Counted from the stretch's first letter, positions 27,311 to 36,673 are shown. The stretch is DNA of 64,000 nt from Flavobacteriaceae bacterium UBA4439 (GCA_002390455.1 DGPN01000015.1:47127-111126); one strand, 5' to 3'. A program made the numbers and translations. Notes: generated by a model from the sequence alone, not told the origin.

Positions 27311-29013
27311 TAGCCTCGCTTGTTACTTTTTCGCTTTCGGTAATAAACATAGCCTTGCCATATCACAATGAGAATGACAAAATAAGGGAAATAGGATACC
27401 CGTTCTCCAGAACCACCTACGGTCGAGAATACTCTGTCCCATCGTACTTTCCAGTTTCGAATTCCATCATTAATTCCGTCAATGCTGAACCAAATGAATA
27501 CTGGTTTTCCAACGATATGATCCTCTGGAACAAATCCCCAAAAACGACTGTCTTCCGAACGATGACGATTATCTCCCATCATCCAGTAGTAATCCATTTT
27601 AAAGGTGTACTGAGTACTTTTCTTTCCGTTGATCAGCAAGGTATTCCCGTCAGTTTCAAGCTTGTTTTTTTCATAATCAACGATGATTTTTTTGTAGAGG
27701 GGCAAATTGTTTAAATCTAAGTCAACAGTTACTCCCTTTTTTGGGATAACAATTGGCCCATAATTGTCTTGGTTCCAATCAAATGGTATTTTATTGGGGA
27801 AAAAAGACAAATTGGGAGTTTTGATTTTTTGGTTCCTTTGAACAATACTGTCTATCCAGTTTTGTTTTTCAATTTCTTCAGCCTCCTTGACGGTTAAATT
27901 TAAATCTTTTGTTTTTTCGAGGATTTCACTGACCCTTAACCCTAGCGACCTTATCAATTCTATGGGCAATCCCGTATGACGGGTAATCACTATAAAATCT
28001 TCTTGACCTCTTCCCTGCGTACCCACTAAATATGGAGCCAGTTGGTCATAACTGTTTTGAGTAATGTTTTCGATTTTAAACCTTCTGTAAAAATCTTTAA
28101 TACCGAGTTCTAATAATTTTCTAGACGATACCCCTTTGCTGTTGTATGCTTTAAAATTGTAGAGCACATTTGCTCTGTCTGGCAATACATTCTTATCTCC
28201 ATTGATATGGACAAAACCACCGATAATTTCAAGTGTATCTCCAGCTATACCAACACATCTTTTGACGTAGTTTGATTTTTTATCCAAAGGTTTCTTGACA
28301 CCAGTCTCTTTGACGAAAAACTGTCTAACGGTATCGGCAGGCCAATTGAATACAACGATATCATTTCTTTTGATCTTTTGAATCCTCGGAAGTCGCAAAT
28401 AAGGCAATTGAGGCTTGTTGGAGTATGACCTGGTCTTGACTATTGGAAGAGTGTCGTGAACCATTGGAAATGCAACTGTGGTTGAAGGAATTCTCGCACC
28501 GTAATGGAATTTACTTACAAATAAAAAGTCACCAATGAGTAATGATCTTTCTAACGATCCTGTTGGAATAATATAGGGTTGAAAAAAGTAATTGTGAACA
28601 AAAGTAGCGGCGACCACAGCAAAAACAATAGAGCCAATCCACTCACTAAAGGCAGACCTAGAAATGTCTTTTTTATCCGAAATGTATTTCGGATCGGATT
28701 GATAATTTATGACATAAATATAAAACCCTAGAGTCACAACAGCCAATACACTGTCTATGGTTTTGCTTTTTCCAAAATGTTTCACGGTGTCAATCCAAAA
28801 AACCATGAAGATCATAAGGTTGATGACAGGAAGAAACAATAACAATACCCACCATTTGGGACGGTGAATGATTTTTAGTAAAACGATAGCATTGTAGACA
28901 GGAACGAGAGCTTTCCAAGGTGCCTCTCCGGCTGCCTTATATAATTTCCAAGTCCCTAAAAAGTGAACGACTTGAATTGCCAAGCCGAAAATGATCCATT
29001 GAATTCCACTCAT
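27310..29013 (-). CDS. lepB: Signal peptidase I
   Basis: A 567-residue membrane protease that removes Sec signal peptides. Three hydrophobic segments occupy the first 110 residues and another lies just before the catalytic site. The nucleophile Ser is in IIPTGSLERSLLIGDFLFV (box B) and the general-base Lys is in NYVKRCVGIAGDTLEI (box D). YYWMMGDNRHRSEDSRFWGFV is box E. About 220 residues are inserted between boxes D and E, making it nearly twice E. coli LepB, as in other Bacteroidota. In box B the usual Met after Ser is Leu. Confidence 0.95.
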   Translation of the reverse strand: MSGIQWIIFGLAIQVVHFLGTWKLYKAAGEAPWKALVPVYNAIVLLKIIHRPKWWVLLLFLPVINLMIFMVFWIDTVKHFGKSKTIDSVLAVVTLGFYIYVINYQSDPKYISDKKDISRSAFSEWIGSIVFAVVAATFVHNYFFQPYIIPTGSLERSLLIGDFLFVSKFHYGARIPSTTVAFPMVHDTLPIVKTRSYSNKPQLPYLRLPRIQKIKRNDIVVFNWPADTVRQFFVKETGVKKPLDKKSNYVKRCVGIAGDTLEIIGGFVHINGDKNVLPDRANVLYNFKAYNSKGVSSRKLLELGIKDFYRRFKIENITQNSYDQLAPYLVGTQGRGQEDFIVITRHTGLPIELIRSLGLRVSEILEKTKDLNLTVKEAEEIEKQNWIDSIVQRNQKIKTPNLSFFPNKIPFDWNQDNYGPIVIPKKGVTVDLDLNNLPLYKKIIVDYEKNKLETDGNTLLINGKKSTQYTFKMDYYWMMGDNRHRSEDSRFWGFVPEDHIVGKPVFIWFSIDGINDGIRNWKVRWDRVFSTVGGSGERVSYFPYFVILIVIWQGYVYYRKRKSNKRG

Positions 29014-29017
29014 TTGA

Positions 29018-29716
29018 TTATAGATTTAGGACATCATCCATATTAAAAATTCCTTTTTTACCCACCATCCATTCTGCGGCAATGACTGCACCAAGGGCAA
29101 AGCCTTTTCTATTATGGGCTTTGTGCTCGATGGTAATATCGTCGATAGGGGATTCATACTTAATACTGTGGGTACCGGGTACTTCACCCTCCCTATGCGA
29201 TTGAATACTTAAGCTGTCTTTAGCATTTTCACCCAACTTCCAGTCGATGAGATCACTGTTTTCAATGATGCCCTCTGCCAATGTTATTGCCGTGCCGCTA
29301 GGTGCATCCAATTTGTGAATGTGATGGGTTTCCTCCATTGAAGCTTTATATTCCTTATGCGGCTTCATCATCTGGGCCAAGACCTTATTCAATTTAAAAA
29401 AGAGATTGACGCCCACACTAAAGTTAGAGGCATAGAGAAAAGCGGTATTTCTTTCTTGGGCAATTTGAGTCACTTGTTGGTAGGCATCCAGCCAGCCAGT
29501 TGTGCCACAAACCACTGGAACTCCTTGATTCAGAGCGCTGGAGATGTTATCTACCGCTGCATCTGGAATACTAAAGTTAATGGCTGCATCGGCTTCATGC
29601 AGTTTACCTTCTGTTAGATTTTTATCTATTTTACAAACGATTTCATGGCCTCTTTCCAAAGCAATTTGTTCTATTGCTTTGCCCATTCTTCCATATCCTA
29701 ATAATGCAAACTTCAT
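29018..29716 (-). CDS. dapB: 4-hydroxy-tetrahydrodipicolinate reductase
   Basis: A 232-residue NAD(P)H enzyme of lysine and diaminopimelate synthesis. The nucleotide loop is LLGYGRMGKAIEQIA and VVCGTTGW is a second cofactor block. The catalytic and substrate block is EETHHIHKLDAPSGTAITLAEGI. It is shorter than the E. coli protein (273) but normal for Bacteroidota. The gap to lepB is 4 nt and to the DUF5683 gene 8 nt, so all form one operon. Confidence 0.96.
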   Translation of the reverse strand: MKFALLGYGRMGKAIEQIALERGHEIVCKIDKNLTEGKLHEADAAINFSIPDAAVDNISSALNQGVPVVCGTTGWLDAYQQVTQIAQERNTAFLYASNFSVGVNLFFKLNKVLAQMMKPHKEYKASMEETHHIHKLDAPSGTAITLAEGIIENSDLIDWKLGENAKDSLSIQSHREGEVPGTHSIKYESPIDDITIEHKAHNRKGFALGAVIAAEWMVGKKGIFNMDDVLNL

Positions 29717-29724
29717 ATCTTTTT

Positions 29725-30279
29725 TTAAAGTTTGACCAAGACCTGTAAACCAACATTGGCATCCGTGCCGAAAACGTCAGGTTCAAATTTAGGCTTGACA
29801 CTCAAGTTGTCTTTTATGTTAAACTGCATCAGATGAGCACTTACATTGGCATCCAAAATGTTTAACATATAAGTCCCCAATATAAAGAGAAATGACATAT
29901 CTCTGTAGTTTTTGTGAAATTTCATCCCCTCCAGCAATTTAGTTTTGTCGGGAATTAGTAAAATAAACTCATCATCTGTGTAACCACTGTTTCTTCTTTT
30001 GTAGGCTGATCTGTAGCGATCCAATTCTTTTTGGTTGTACACGTAGCCATAAACCGATGCACCAATAGCTCCATAAACAAATGGAACTTTCCAAGCTTTA
30101 CCTATGTAAATCTGTCCCAAACCCGGGAGTATAGCAGAGTAAAATGCTGCCTTAGAGGGAGTCAAAGGACTTTCGATAAGTCTTTGTTTTCGATTTTTTT
30201 GTTCTTCTTTGGGAAGTTGTTGCGCGAAAACTTGGAGGTTAAGCAGGAGGAGAATTGGGAGTAAGACTTTAGTCTTCAC
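29725..30279 (-). CDS. DUF5683 domain-containing exported protein
   Basis: A 184-residue protein with a signal peptide (LLPILLLLNLQVFAQ). The domain begins SKAAFYSAILPGLGQIYIGKAWKVPFVYG, a small membrane-associated module with about three hydrophobic stretches. Function unknown. The gene starts with GTG and overlaps the end of parB by 11 nt. The order parA-parB-DUF5683-dapB-lepB is conserved in flavobacteria. Confidence 0.85.
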   Translation of the reverse strand: MKTKVLLPILLLLNLQVFAQQLPKEEQKNRKQRLIESPLTPSKAAFYSAILPGLGQIYIGKAWKVPFVYGAIGASVYGYVYNQKELDRYRSAYKRRNSGYTDDEFILLIPDKTKLLEGMKFHKNYRDMSFLFILGTYMLNILDANVSAHLMQFNIKDNLSVKPKFEPDVFGTDANVGLQVLVKL

Positions 30280-31165
30280 TTTTTATTTTTTTGATGATCT
30301 CGTTAAGCTCCTCTTGAGAGTTAAAAGAGATTTGAATGTTCCCTTTTCCTTTTTCGTTTCCCTTGACAGTGACCTCAGAATTGAAAAAACTTTTTAGTTC
30401 TTCTGTCGCATCATTGTAAAAAATTGGTTGGGGAGTTTTGGATGTGCTCGGGGATTGGCCTTTTTTGATTTTCTGAACTAGTAACTCTGTCTCTCTGACA
30501 GAAAGGGAACCGGCAATGATCTTTTCATAAATCTCCAATTGCTTTTCATTTTCTTCCACATTGATCAAGGCTCTACCATGACCCATAGAAAGAAATCCAT
30601 CTCTCATTCCTGTTTGGACGATAGGATCCAATTTAAGTAAGCGCATATAGTTGGCTACGGTAGACCTTTTCTTTCCAACCCTTTCACTTAATTGGTTCTG
30701 AGTGAGTTGGATTTCATCGATCAATCGTTGATAGGAAAGTGCAATTTCTATGGGATCCAAGTCTCTTCGTTGGATGTTTTCGACCAAAGCCATTTCGAGG
30801 GCTTCTTGGTCATTGGCGATTCTCACAAAGGCCGGAATGGTTTCAAAATCTAAAGATTTTGCAGCCCGATAACGGCGTTCTCCCGAGACCAATTGATATT
30901 GATTTCTCTCCAGTTTCCGAACTGTTACAGGTTGAATGATCCCAAGGGCTTTGATGGATTCCGCCAGTTCTTGGATGGCTTCTTCGTTAAAGTGTGTTCT
31001 GGGTTGGAAGGGATTGACCTCGATTTTATCGATTTCTAAATCGATGACGTTCCCCACTACTTTGTCTGCATTGACATCTCTGGCTGAGCTTATTTCTCTT
31101 TCAGGGTCGTCTAGGAGCGCCGAAAGCCCTCTTCCCAAAGCCTGTTTTTTGTTTTTCTTAGCCAT
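30269..31165 (-). CDS. parB: Chromosome partitioning protein ParB
   Basis: A 298-residue DNA-binding CTPase. The N-terminal segment KKQALGRGLSALLDDP is the ParA-stimulating end. The ParB/Srx domain has NPFQPRTHFNEEAIQELAESI and SGERRYRAAKSL (the CTP-binding and parS-loading motif). The HTH is QNQLSERVGKKRSTVANYMRLL. The C-terminus dimerises. Its ATG overlaps the parA stop by 1 nt. I did not find a consensus parS palindrome in the window. Confidence 0.96.
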   Translation of the reverse strand: MAKKNKKQALGRGLSALLDDPEREISSARDVNADKVVGNVIDLEIDKIEVNPFQPRTHFNEEAIQELAESIKALGIIQPVTVRKLERNQYQLVSGERRYRAAKSLDFETIPAFVRIANDQEALEMALVENIQRRDLDPIEIALSYQRLIDEIQLTQNQLSERVGKKRSTVANYMRLLKLDPIVQTGMRDGFLSMGHGRALINVEENEKQLEIYEKIIAGSLSVRETELLVQKIKKGQSPSTSKTPQPIFYNDATEELKSFFNSEVTVKGNEKGKGNIQISFNSQEELNEIIKKIKSED

Positions 31166-31938
31166 TAATTATTTTTTTTCGTCTTTTTTATAATTTCATT
31201 GGCGAGGGAAAGGTAGTTCTTGGCCCCTTTACTGGTGGCATCATAATCGATAATACTTTCCCCAAAACTTGGAGCTTCACTCAAACGAATATTTCGTTGT
31301 ATAATGGTTTTGAAAACCATTTTACCGAAGTGCTTTTGAACTTCTTCCACTACTTGATTGGAGAGTCTCAAACGAGAGTCGAACATGGTCAATAATAAAC
31401 CTTCAATATCTAAATTTTTGTTGTGTATCTTTTGTACACTTTTGATTGTATTTAAAAGCTTGCCCAAACCTTCCAAAGCAAAATACTCACATTGTATAGG
31501 GATGATCAAAGAGTCTGCCGCTGAAAGCGCATTAAGGGTAATCAGTCCCAACGAAGGCGCACAATCTATTATGATGTAATCGTATTGATCATCAATAGAT
31601 TCAAGAGCCTTTTTCAACATGTATTCCCGATTTTTTTTATCGACCAGTTCGATTTCTGTAGCGACAAGGTCGATGTGTGAGGGAATCAAGTCGAGATTTG
31701 GGGTGCTGGTAGCGATGATGGTTTGATCGGCTGTCGCCGTATGTTCCAACAATTGGTAGGTTCCTAGCTTTTGACTTTTAACATCAATCCCAAGCCCAGA
31801 AGTTGCATTGGCCTGTGGATCTGCATCCACCAACAAAATCTTTTTTTCCAAGATCGCCATTGCGGCTGCTAAATTAACAGCCGTTGTTGTTTTGCCTACT
31901 CCTCCTTTTTGGTTAGCAATCGCGATAGTTTTAGCCAT
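31165..31938 (-). CDS. parA: Chromosome partitioning ATPase ParA
   Basis: A 257-residue deviant-Walker ATPase. KGGVGKTTTAVNLAAAM is the Walker A' motif with the signature Lys. LLVDADPQANATSGLG is motif A', and YIIIDCAPSLGLITLNALSAADSLIIP contains Walker B. Start: the ATG at 31938 gives the family-typical MAKTIAIANQKGG; the in-frame extension to 31968 adds ten unlike residues. Coupling to parB and synteny with dapB indicate the chromosomal, not plasmid, system. Confidence 0.96.
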   Translation of the reverse strand: MAKTIAIANQKGGVGKTTTAVNLAAAMAILEKKILLVDADPQANATSGLGIDVKSQKLGTYQLLEHTATADQTIIATSTPNLDLIPSHIDLVATEIELVDKKNREYMLKKALESIDDQYDYIIIDCAPSLGLITLNALSAADSLIIPIQCEYFALEGLGKLLNTIKSVQKIHNKNLDIEGLLLTMFDSRLRLSNQVVEEVQKHFGKMVFKTIIQRNIRLSEAPSFGESIIDYDATSKGAKNYLSLANEIIKKTKKNN

Positions 31939-32028
31939 TTTATTGTCTAAATTTTGATAAAAATACAATTAAAATTATGGCTTAAAAAATTATAACAAAC
32001 TAGATTGGAGAAAAATGGAATTAAATTT

Positions 32029-32319
32029 TTAGAGATTCAAACTGTCTTCAATCTCGATGTAGAATATCGTTTCATTTTCTTTTTTGTGGCCGTAATTTTC
32101 ACGAGCAAACCGCTCTAAACTATCTTTGCTGATTAATTGATCTGTATTTTTTTGATCCTTTTCAATCAAATTTATGAGTTCTTTTTTTTGGGTTTCAAGT
32201 TTTTCTATTTCTTGGTTTAATTCACGGTGAATCTTTAATGAGTGGGTGTCTAAGAAGATCATCCAAACCAAGAAAATTAAAAATATAACGATATAGAAAT
32301 AGCGATAAATTTTACCCAA
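32029..32319 (-). CDS. FtsB/DivIC-like septum formation protein
   Basis: A 96-residue bitopic protein with one N-terminal transmembrane helix (YFYIVIFLIFLVWMIFL), then a coiled coil (LNQEIEKLETQKKELINLIEKDQKN) and the C-terminal FtsB/DivIC block DSLERFARENYGHKKENETIFYI. In other bacteria such proteins form a divisome complex with FtsL. The start appears to be TTG, 11 nt after the cytochrome gene. Being behind a cytochrome c gene and before parA is an unusual setting. Confidence 0.85.
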   Translation of the reverse strand: MGKIYRYFYIVIFLIFLVWMIFLDTHSLKIHRELNQEIEKLETQKKELINLIEKDQKNTDQLISKDSLERFARENYGHKKENETIFYIEIEDSLNL

Positions 32320-32330
32320 AATCCAATAAA

Positions 32331-32732
32331 TTATTCATTTACACTGGCTACTTGCTCTTCAGTGACCATTTCTTTAGATTCATTTCCCCAATTGTTGAGG
32401 ATATAATTCATTACATCAGCAATTTCAATATCATCGAGTCCTTGTTCTTGCATGACACCATTGTATTCTTCTCCATTGACAGTAATGGTTCCACTCAAGC
32501 CGTATTTGATTCCTCTGATGCTCAACTCAATATTATTGATCAAATAATCTGACTTGGCCAAAGGAGGGAAGACTCCAGAAACTCCCTCGCCAGTATCTAG
32601 GTGACATTGAATGCAGAAGTCTTGGTATATCTCTTCACCATCGGCTATACTTTGTTCCAGTGGTTTTTCTTGATAGAGCCATATTCCTTCAAAAAAAATA
32701 AACAAACCTAAAATACCAGTAAATATTTTCAC
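32331..32732 (-). CDS. Single-heme cytochrome c
   Basis: A 133-residue exported protein. The N-terminal hydrophobic stretch (IFTGILGLFIFFEGIWL) serves as signal or anchor. The heme motif is CIQCH in YQDFCIQCHLDTGEGVSG, followed by FPPLAKSDYL, and a methionine in EYNGVMQEQGLDDIEIADVMNYI is the likely sixth ligand. This is a class I cytochrome of the type that accepts electrons from periplasmic dehydrogenases. Lying 49 nt behind the PQQ-type dehydrogenase, it is the natural electron acceptor for it (inference). The start is GTG. Confidence 0.9.
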   Translation of the reverse strand: MKIFTGILGLFIFFEGIWLYQEKPLEQSIADGEEIYQDFCIQCHLDTGEGVSGVFPPLAKSDYLINNIELSIRGIKYGLSGTITVNGEEYNGVMQEQGLDDIEIADVMNYILNNWGNESKEMVTEEQVASVNE

Positions 32733-32781
32733 GGATTATTTTTAAATTTTATTGAGGTTATATGTAATCATCTAGATTTTA

Positions 32782-33903
32782 TCATTGCTGAACTAGCTTG
32801 AGAATTCCTTTACCCTCTACCCCAAGATAGATATAACCATCGGGGCCTTCTTTCACGTTTCTGACCCGTCCTATATCGTTAAGAATTTTTTCGCGTTTCA
32901 CTACTTTCCCTCTTTTGATAACCAAACGCTCTAGATATTTAAACTTTAATGATCCGACAAAAAGGTTTCCTTTCCACTTCTTGTAAACTTTCGAACTGGA
33001 AAAAGCCATTCCACTGGGAGCAATAGAGGGAAGCCAATAGTATAAAGGCTGTTCCATTCCCGGCATCGATGTTTTGTCAGTAATGGAGGTACCGCTGTAA
33101 TTTATACCATAAGTGATAACTGGCCAACCGTAGTTTTTTCCTTTATGAATAATATTGATTTCGTCACCACCCTTTGGGCCGTGTTCGTTTTCCCAAATCT
33201 CACCCGTTTCTGGATGAACGGTCATCCCCTGCGGATTTCTGTGTCCATAGGAATATACTGCTTTCAGTGCTCCTTCTTGATCTGCAAAAGGATTGTCCTC
33301 TGGAATACTTCCATCGAGATTCAAACGGTAGATTTTACCTCCGTCACGATTGAGGTCTTGGGGGTTGACATCGCGATTTCCACGATCCCCTATGCCGAAA
33401 AACAAATGACCTTTGTCGTCAAAAACAATTCTCGATCCCCAATGCTGACCCTTTTTGGTATTGGGTTTACCTTTATAGAGAAGTTTTATATTGGAAAGGC
33501 TGTTCCCATTCAATTCCCCACAATACAGAGCTGTATTTCCACCTTCATCCCCTTCTATGTGAACTCCGGCGGTGAAATAAATAATTTTATTGTTTTTATA
33601 ATCGGGATGTAAAGCAACATCCAAAAGGCCTCCTTGACCTCTTTTGTAGATTTCAGGCAATCCTGAAACTTCAGCTTTTTCTCCGTTAGTCACCCTGTAG
33701 AGGGTGCCTTTTTTTTCAGTAACCAAAATTTCATTTTCACTAATAAAATCCATTCCCCAAGGAATGTCAATTCCATCAACGACGGTTTCGGTAGTGAACT
33801 TAGTTTGGTCTGGTGTTTTGACCTCTGGTGGATTTTCTTGAGATATGCAAGAAGTTAAACTGAATACACCGATCATCAATGACTTTAAAAACTTTTCTCT
33901 CAT
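32782..33903 (-). CDS. PQQ-type soluble sugar dehydrogenase (Asd/YliI family lipoprotein)
   Basis: A 373-residue lipoprotein (IGVFSLTSC) with the six-bladed beta-propeller of the glucose/sorbosone dehydrogenase family. Diagnostic segments are IPWGMDFISENEILVTEK, GGLLDVALHPDYKNN, HWGSRIVFDDKGHLFFGIGDRG, YGHRNPQGM, WENEHGPKGGDEIN and GKNYGWPVITYG. These hold the PQQ- and calcium-contacting residues. It would oxidise aldoses outside the cytoplasm. No PQQ biosynthesis genes are in the window. It is the fourth gene of the DUF6807 operon. Confidence 0.9.
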   Translation of the reverse strand: MREKFLKSLMIGVFSLTSCISQENPPEVKTPDQTKFTTETVVDGIDIPWGMDFISENEILVTEKKGTLYRVTNGEKAEVSGLPEIYKRGQGGLLDVALHPDYKNNKIIYFTAGVHIEGDEGGNTALYCGELNGNSLSNIKLLYKGKPNTKKGQHWGSRIVFDDKGHLFFGIGDRGNRDVNPQDLNRDGGKIYRLNLDGSIPEDNPFADQEGALKAVYSYGHRNPQGMTVHPETGEIWENEHGPKGGDEINIIHKGKNYGWPVITYGINYSGTSITDKTSMPGMEQPLYYWLPSIAPSGMAFSSSKVYKKWKGNLFVGSLKFKYLERLVIKRGKVVKREKILNDIGRVRNVKEGPDGYIYLGVEGKGILKLVQQ

Positions 33904-33927
33904 CTGGATATAAATTTAAAAAAATTA

Positions 33928-35280
33928 TTAATTAATTGCCTTTTTGTACGCTTGTGTTGTCGTATAATATTTAGTGATCATGTTGGGGACTTCCCATTCC
34001 GGCAATATACTGTTTTTGTAATATTTGAGAAAGTTGTCCGTCACTTGTCCGAAATGTGCCTCATGCCCAATTTTAAGTATTTCGGGAATCACAATTTTCC
34101 ATTGCGAATCTGATACTTTATCTGCGGTAACTCCTGGATAGTCTCCCTGAATGGATTCAAGGGCTTGTTTTAGGGTTGACTCAAAATCTCCCTCTTCTTT
34201 GGAGGTGACATAAAGCGTGGGTTTGAAATTTTCAGCCTCACCTTGTTTGATGATCAGATCGCTTTTTGATCCACGCATACTGCTTTGGTGGGTGTCTCCT
34301 GTGCATTCTGGAGCTTTGTAATTCCAAATCACGGATACCTTAGCGTGTTTGCCCTTAATAGTGTAATTGATTTCTCCATTGCAGTAAATATTGAGGGTAT
34401 CGGATTTAACATCTTTTTGAAGATATTCGGGATAGCTATCCAAACCCGTAATGTTTTTAAACTGATCGGGAGCTAAGGAAGTGGTCCATCTTTTGGAAGA
34501 AATGATTTCAATATCTGATGAGTCAATGATTTGACCAGGAAATGCTTCCCATTGAACCAAATCTACCAAATGGGTAGTGACATCTACGATGCCCTCACCC
34601 TGTTGGTTGGTGTCCAGAAACCATGCAGGTCTGACCAATGGTTTTCCAGAAACAATTTTTGACAAATGGTGAATGCTTTCTTTGCTGATGGACGGTTCTA
34701 AAGGAGAGCCATCTAGGAGCATTCCAAAAACTTCGGGTTGCATGGATAGTGCTTTTTGGAGGCCTGTAGTTACTTCAAATCTTTCCGTCATAATGTCATA
34801 AACCAAAAGATTTTTTTCCGCTGCAATTTTAAAGACCTTTTTCAGCTTTTCAAAACCTTGTTGGTTTACCACCAGTGGCTTGTCGGCGTATACATTCAAT
34901 CCCGCATTGACAGCGGCCAATATATAATCGATTTTTTTGGAATTTTTCCCAGAAACCACCATTACATTTCCTGGTTTTTCAGCGATCATTTTTTCGAGGT
35001 AGTCCTCACTAAAATGGGTCTTAACTGTCCAGTTTGTTGGATTTTCAGATCTGCTGTTGTATCCTTCAATTTTATTTAAAAAATCTTTCACCTCAGGCCC
35101 CTCAGGGGCATAAACATCAACGGTTGTATCAATGTCTTTATAAGAGGTTTTTTGGATCAAAGCCGCATGAAAATGACCGGGATCGAGGGTCATCAGTTTT
35201 ACTTTTGAATTATCTTCTTTTGGTGTGCAACCCATGATGAATGTAGCAATTGCAATCCAGTAAAAATATTTAGTTTTCAT
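33928..35280 (-). CDS. Gfo/Idh/MocA-like oxidoreductase, lipoprotein
   Basis: A 450-residue protein with a lipoprotein signal (ATFIMGC). The Rossmann-like half contains KPGNVMVVSGKNSKKIDYILAAV, GLNVYADKPLV (the EKP-like motif, here DKP) and NLLVYDIMTERFEVT. The C-terminal half matches the Bacteroidota putative-oxidoreductase C-terminal domain. The position where GxGxxG is expected reads LDPGHFHAAL, so the nucleotide loop is altered. Substrate is unknown, presumably a sugar derivative. It follows the Tat-exported Gfo/Idh/MocA gene by 12 nt. Confidence 0.88.
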   Translation of the reverse strand: MKTKYFYWIAIATFIMGCTPKEDNSKVKLMTLDPGHFHAALIQKTSYKDIDTTVDVYAPEGPEVKDFLNKIEGYNSRSENPTNWTVKTHFSEDYLEKMIAEKPGNVMVVSGKNSKKIDYILAAVNAGLNVYADKPLVVNQQGFEKLKKVFKIAAEKNLLVYDIMTERFEVTTGLQKALSMQPEVFGMLLDGSPLEPSISKESIHHLSKIVSGKPLVRPAWFLDTNQQGEGIVDVTTHLVDLVQWEAFPGQIIDSSDIEIISSKRWTTSLAPDQFKNITGLDSYPEYLQKDVKSDTLNIYCNGEINYTIKGKHAKVSVIWNYKAPECTGDTHQSSMRGSKSDLIIKQGEAENFKPTLYVTSKEEGDFESTLKQALESIQGDYPGVTADKVSDSQWKIVIPEILKIGHEAHFGQVTDNFLKYYKNSILPEWEVPNMITKYYTTTQAYKKAIN

Positions 35281-35292
35281 TTTAATTTATGA

Positions 35293-36669
35293 TTAAGCTT
35301 TTAAATAATTGGTTCCATAGGGTTTTCTTTGGTTTCTACTCAAAAGAGAATTGGCCTCATCGTCATTGATGAACTTTTCTGTTTTTGGATTCCATTCAAG
35401 CTTTCGAGGGATCTTCATTGCGATATGACTGATCAAACAAACCACACATGCCTTATGCCCAATATCCACAGGCGAAATGGGTGCTTTTCTAGATTGTATA
35501 CAATCGAGCCAGTTGCCGTGTTGATCGTCAATTTTGTATAGATGGGTTTCGTTGGAGCCAATTTCAGAGGTTAAAATTTTGGGATCTGATGCGTCCAAAG
35601 CTTTTTTACTTTTTTCTTGGGCTACAGGGTCAGAACTAGAGGCCACATAAGCTCCTCGAGATACAAATATCCAGCCTTCTGATCCCTCATATCTTACCCC
35701 ATTGGGATATCCTCCACTGGTAAGGACAGTGATACCATTGTCGTATTCATGTTTTACCATGAAATCACCATGAACATTCCAAAGTCCTGATTTGGGGAAA
35801 TCTGCTATGGCTTGAACCGATGAAGGTCCCATCAATTCGGTATTCATTCCCCAAGCAGCAGAGTCATAGTGGTGTTGTCCCCAACCTGTAATCATCCCAG
35901 CACCGTAATTTTCATGTCTTAGCCAGCCTGGTCTGCCATATCCCTTTTGGGGATGCACTCCAATTTCTGTATAAGCTACTTCAGGTGTTGAGCCCAACCA
36001 CATGTCAAAATTTAAATTCGCAGGAATGGGCATGGGTGGTGCTTCTGGTCCTCCAGGGTCACCAGGAAGTCCTATTTTTACGGTGTGTAATTTTCCGATT
36101 CTTCCGTTTCTAACCAATTCGGCAGCAATTCTGAATTGAGGCATGGCCCTTTGCTGAGTTCCTACCTGAAGGATGACATTGTTTTTTTTAACGGCATTGA
36201 CCAACTGTCTTCCCTCTTCGACGGTCAGGGAGGTGGGTTTCTGAAGGTAAATGTCTTTACCTGCCATGGCTGCCTCCATTGCGGGTTGTGCATGCCAGTG
36301 GTCGGGAGTAGAGATCAAGACCGCATCAATGTCTTTGTCCATTAACATCTCACGATAATCCTCATACATTTTAGTTCCCTTGTAGTTGGTTTTTCCTTTT
36401 TTTTCTTGATAAAATTGATCGACCAACTGTTTTCCATCTTTCATTCTGTTGGAATCTAAATCACAAACTGCCATCACATTGGCAGCATCAAAGGCCATGG
36501 TGTCAACCAGATCGTGGGAACGAGCAATACGCCCACAACCTATTTGACCAATATTAATTTTGTTACTGGGCGCATTTTTTCCAAGCACATTGGCCGGAAC
36601 TATGGAGGGGAAGCCAACCATAGCTGCTGTTCCTAATGCGGTTTTACCTATAAATTTTCTTCTTTTCAT
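35293..36669 (-). CDS. Gfo/Idh/MocA family oxidoreductase with Tat signal
   Basis: A 458-residue protein. The twin-arginine signal MKRRKFIGKTALGTAAMVGFP predicts export in folded form with bound NAD(P). The Rossmann loop is INIGQIGCGRIARSH. YLQKPTSLTVEEGRQLV is the variant EKP motif, with QKP supplying the catalytic Lys. The substrate side has QVGTQQRAMPQFRIAAELV and GWGQHHYDSAAWGM. Many Bacteroidota paralogues act on glycans or glycosides. Start: the ATG at 36669 lies just after the upstream stop and begins the Tat signal exactly. Confidence 0.92.
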   Translation of the reverse strand: MKRRKFIGKTALGTAAMVGFPSIVPANVLGKNAPSNKINIGQIGCGRIARSHDLVDTMAFDAANVMAVCDLDSNRMKDGKQLVDQFYQEKKGKTNYKGTKMYEDYREMLMDKDIDAVLISTPDHWHAQPAMEAAMAGKDIYLQKPTSLTVEEGRQLVNAVKKNNVILQVGTQQRAMPQFRIAAELVRNGRIGKLHTVKIGLPGDPGGPEAPPMPIPANLNFDMWLGSTPEVAYTEIGVHPQKGYGRPGWLRHENYGAGMITGWGQHHYDSAAWGMNTELMGPSSVQAIADFPKSGLWNVHGDFMVKHEYDNGITVLTSGGYPNGVRYEGSEGWIFVSRGAYVASSSDPVAQEKSKKALDASDPKILTSEIGSNETHLYKIDDQHGNWLDCIQSRKAPISPVDIGHKACVVCLISHIAMKIPRKLEWNPKTEKFINDDEANSLLSRNQRKPYGTNYLKA

Positions 36670-36673
36670 GTGT

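Noticed and set aside
30269..31938. parAB as evidence for a plasmid or nearby replication origin
   Set aside because: The genes sit in the conserved flavobacterial order with dapB and lepB, and no parS palindrome or DnaA-box cluster was found.
32782..33903. A complete PQQ biosynthesis and dehydrogenase system in the window
   Set aside because: Only the dehydrogenase-type protein is present; no pqq biosynthesis genes are seen.
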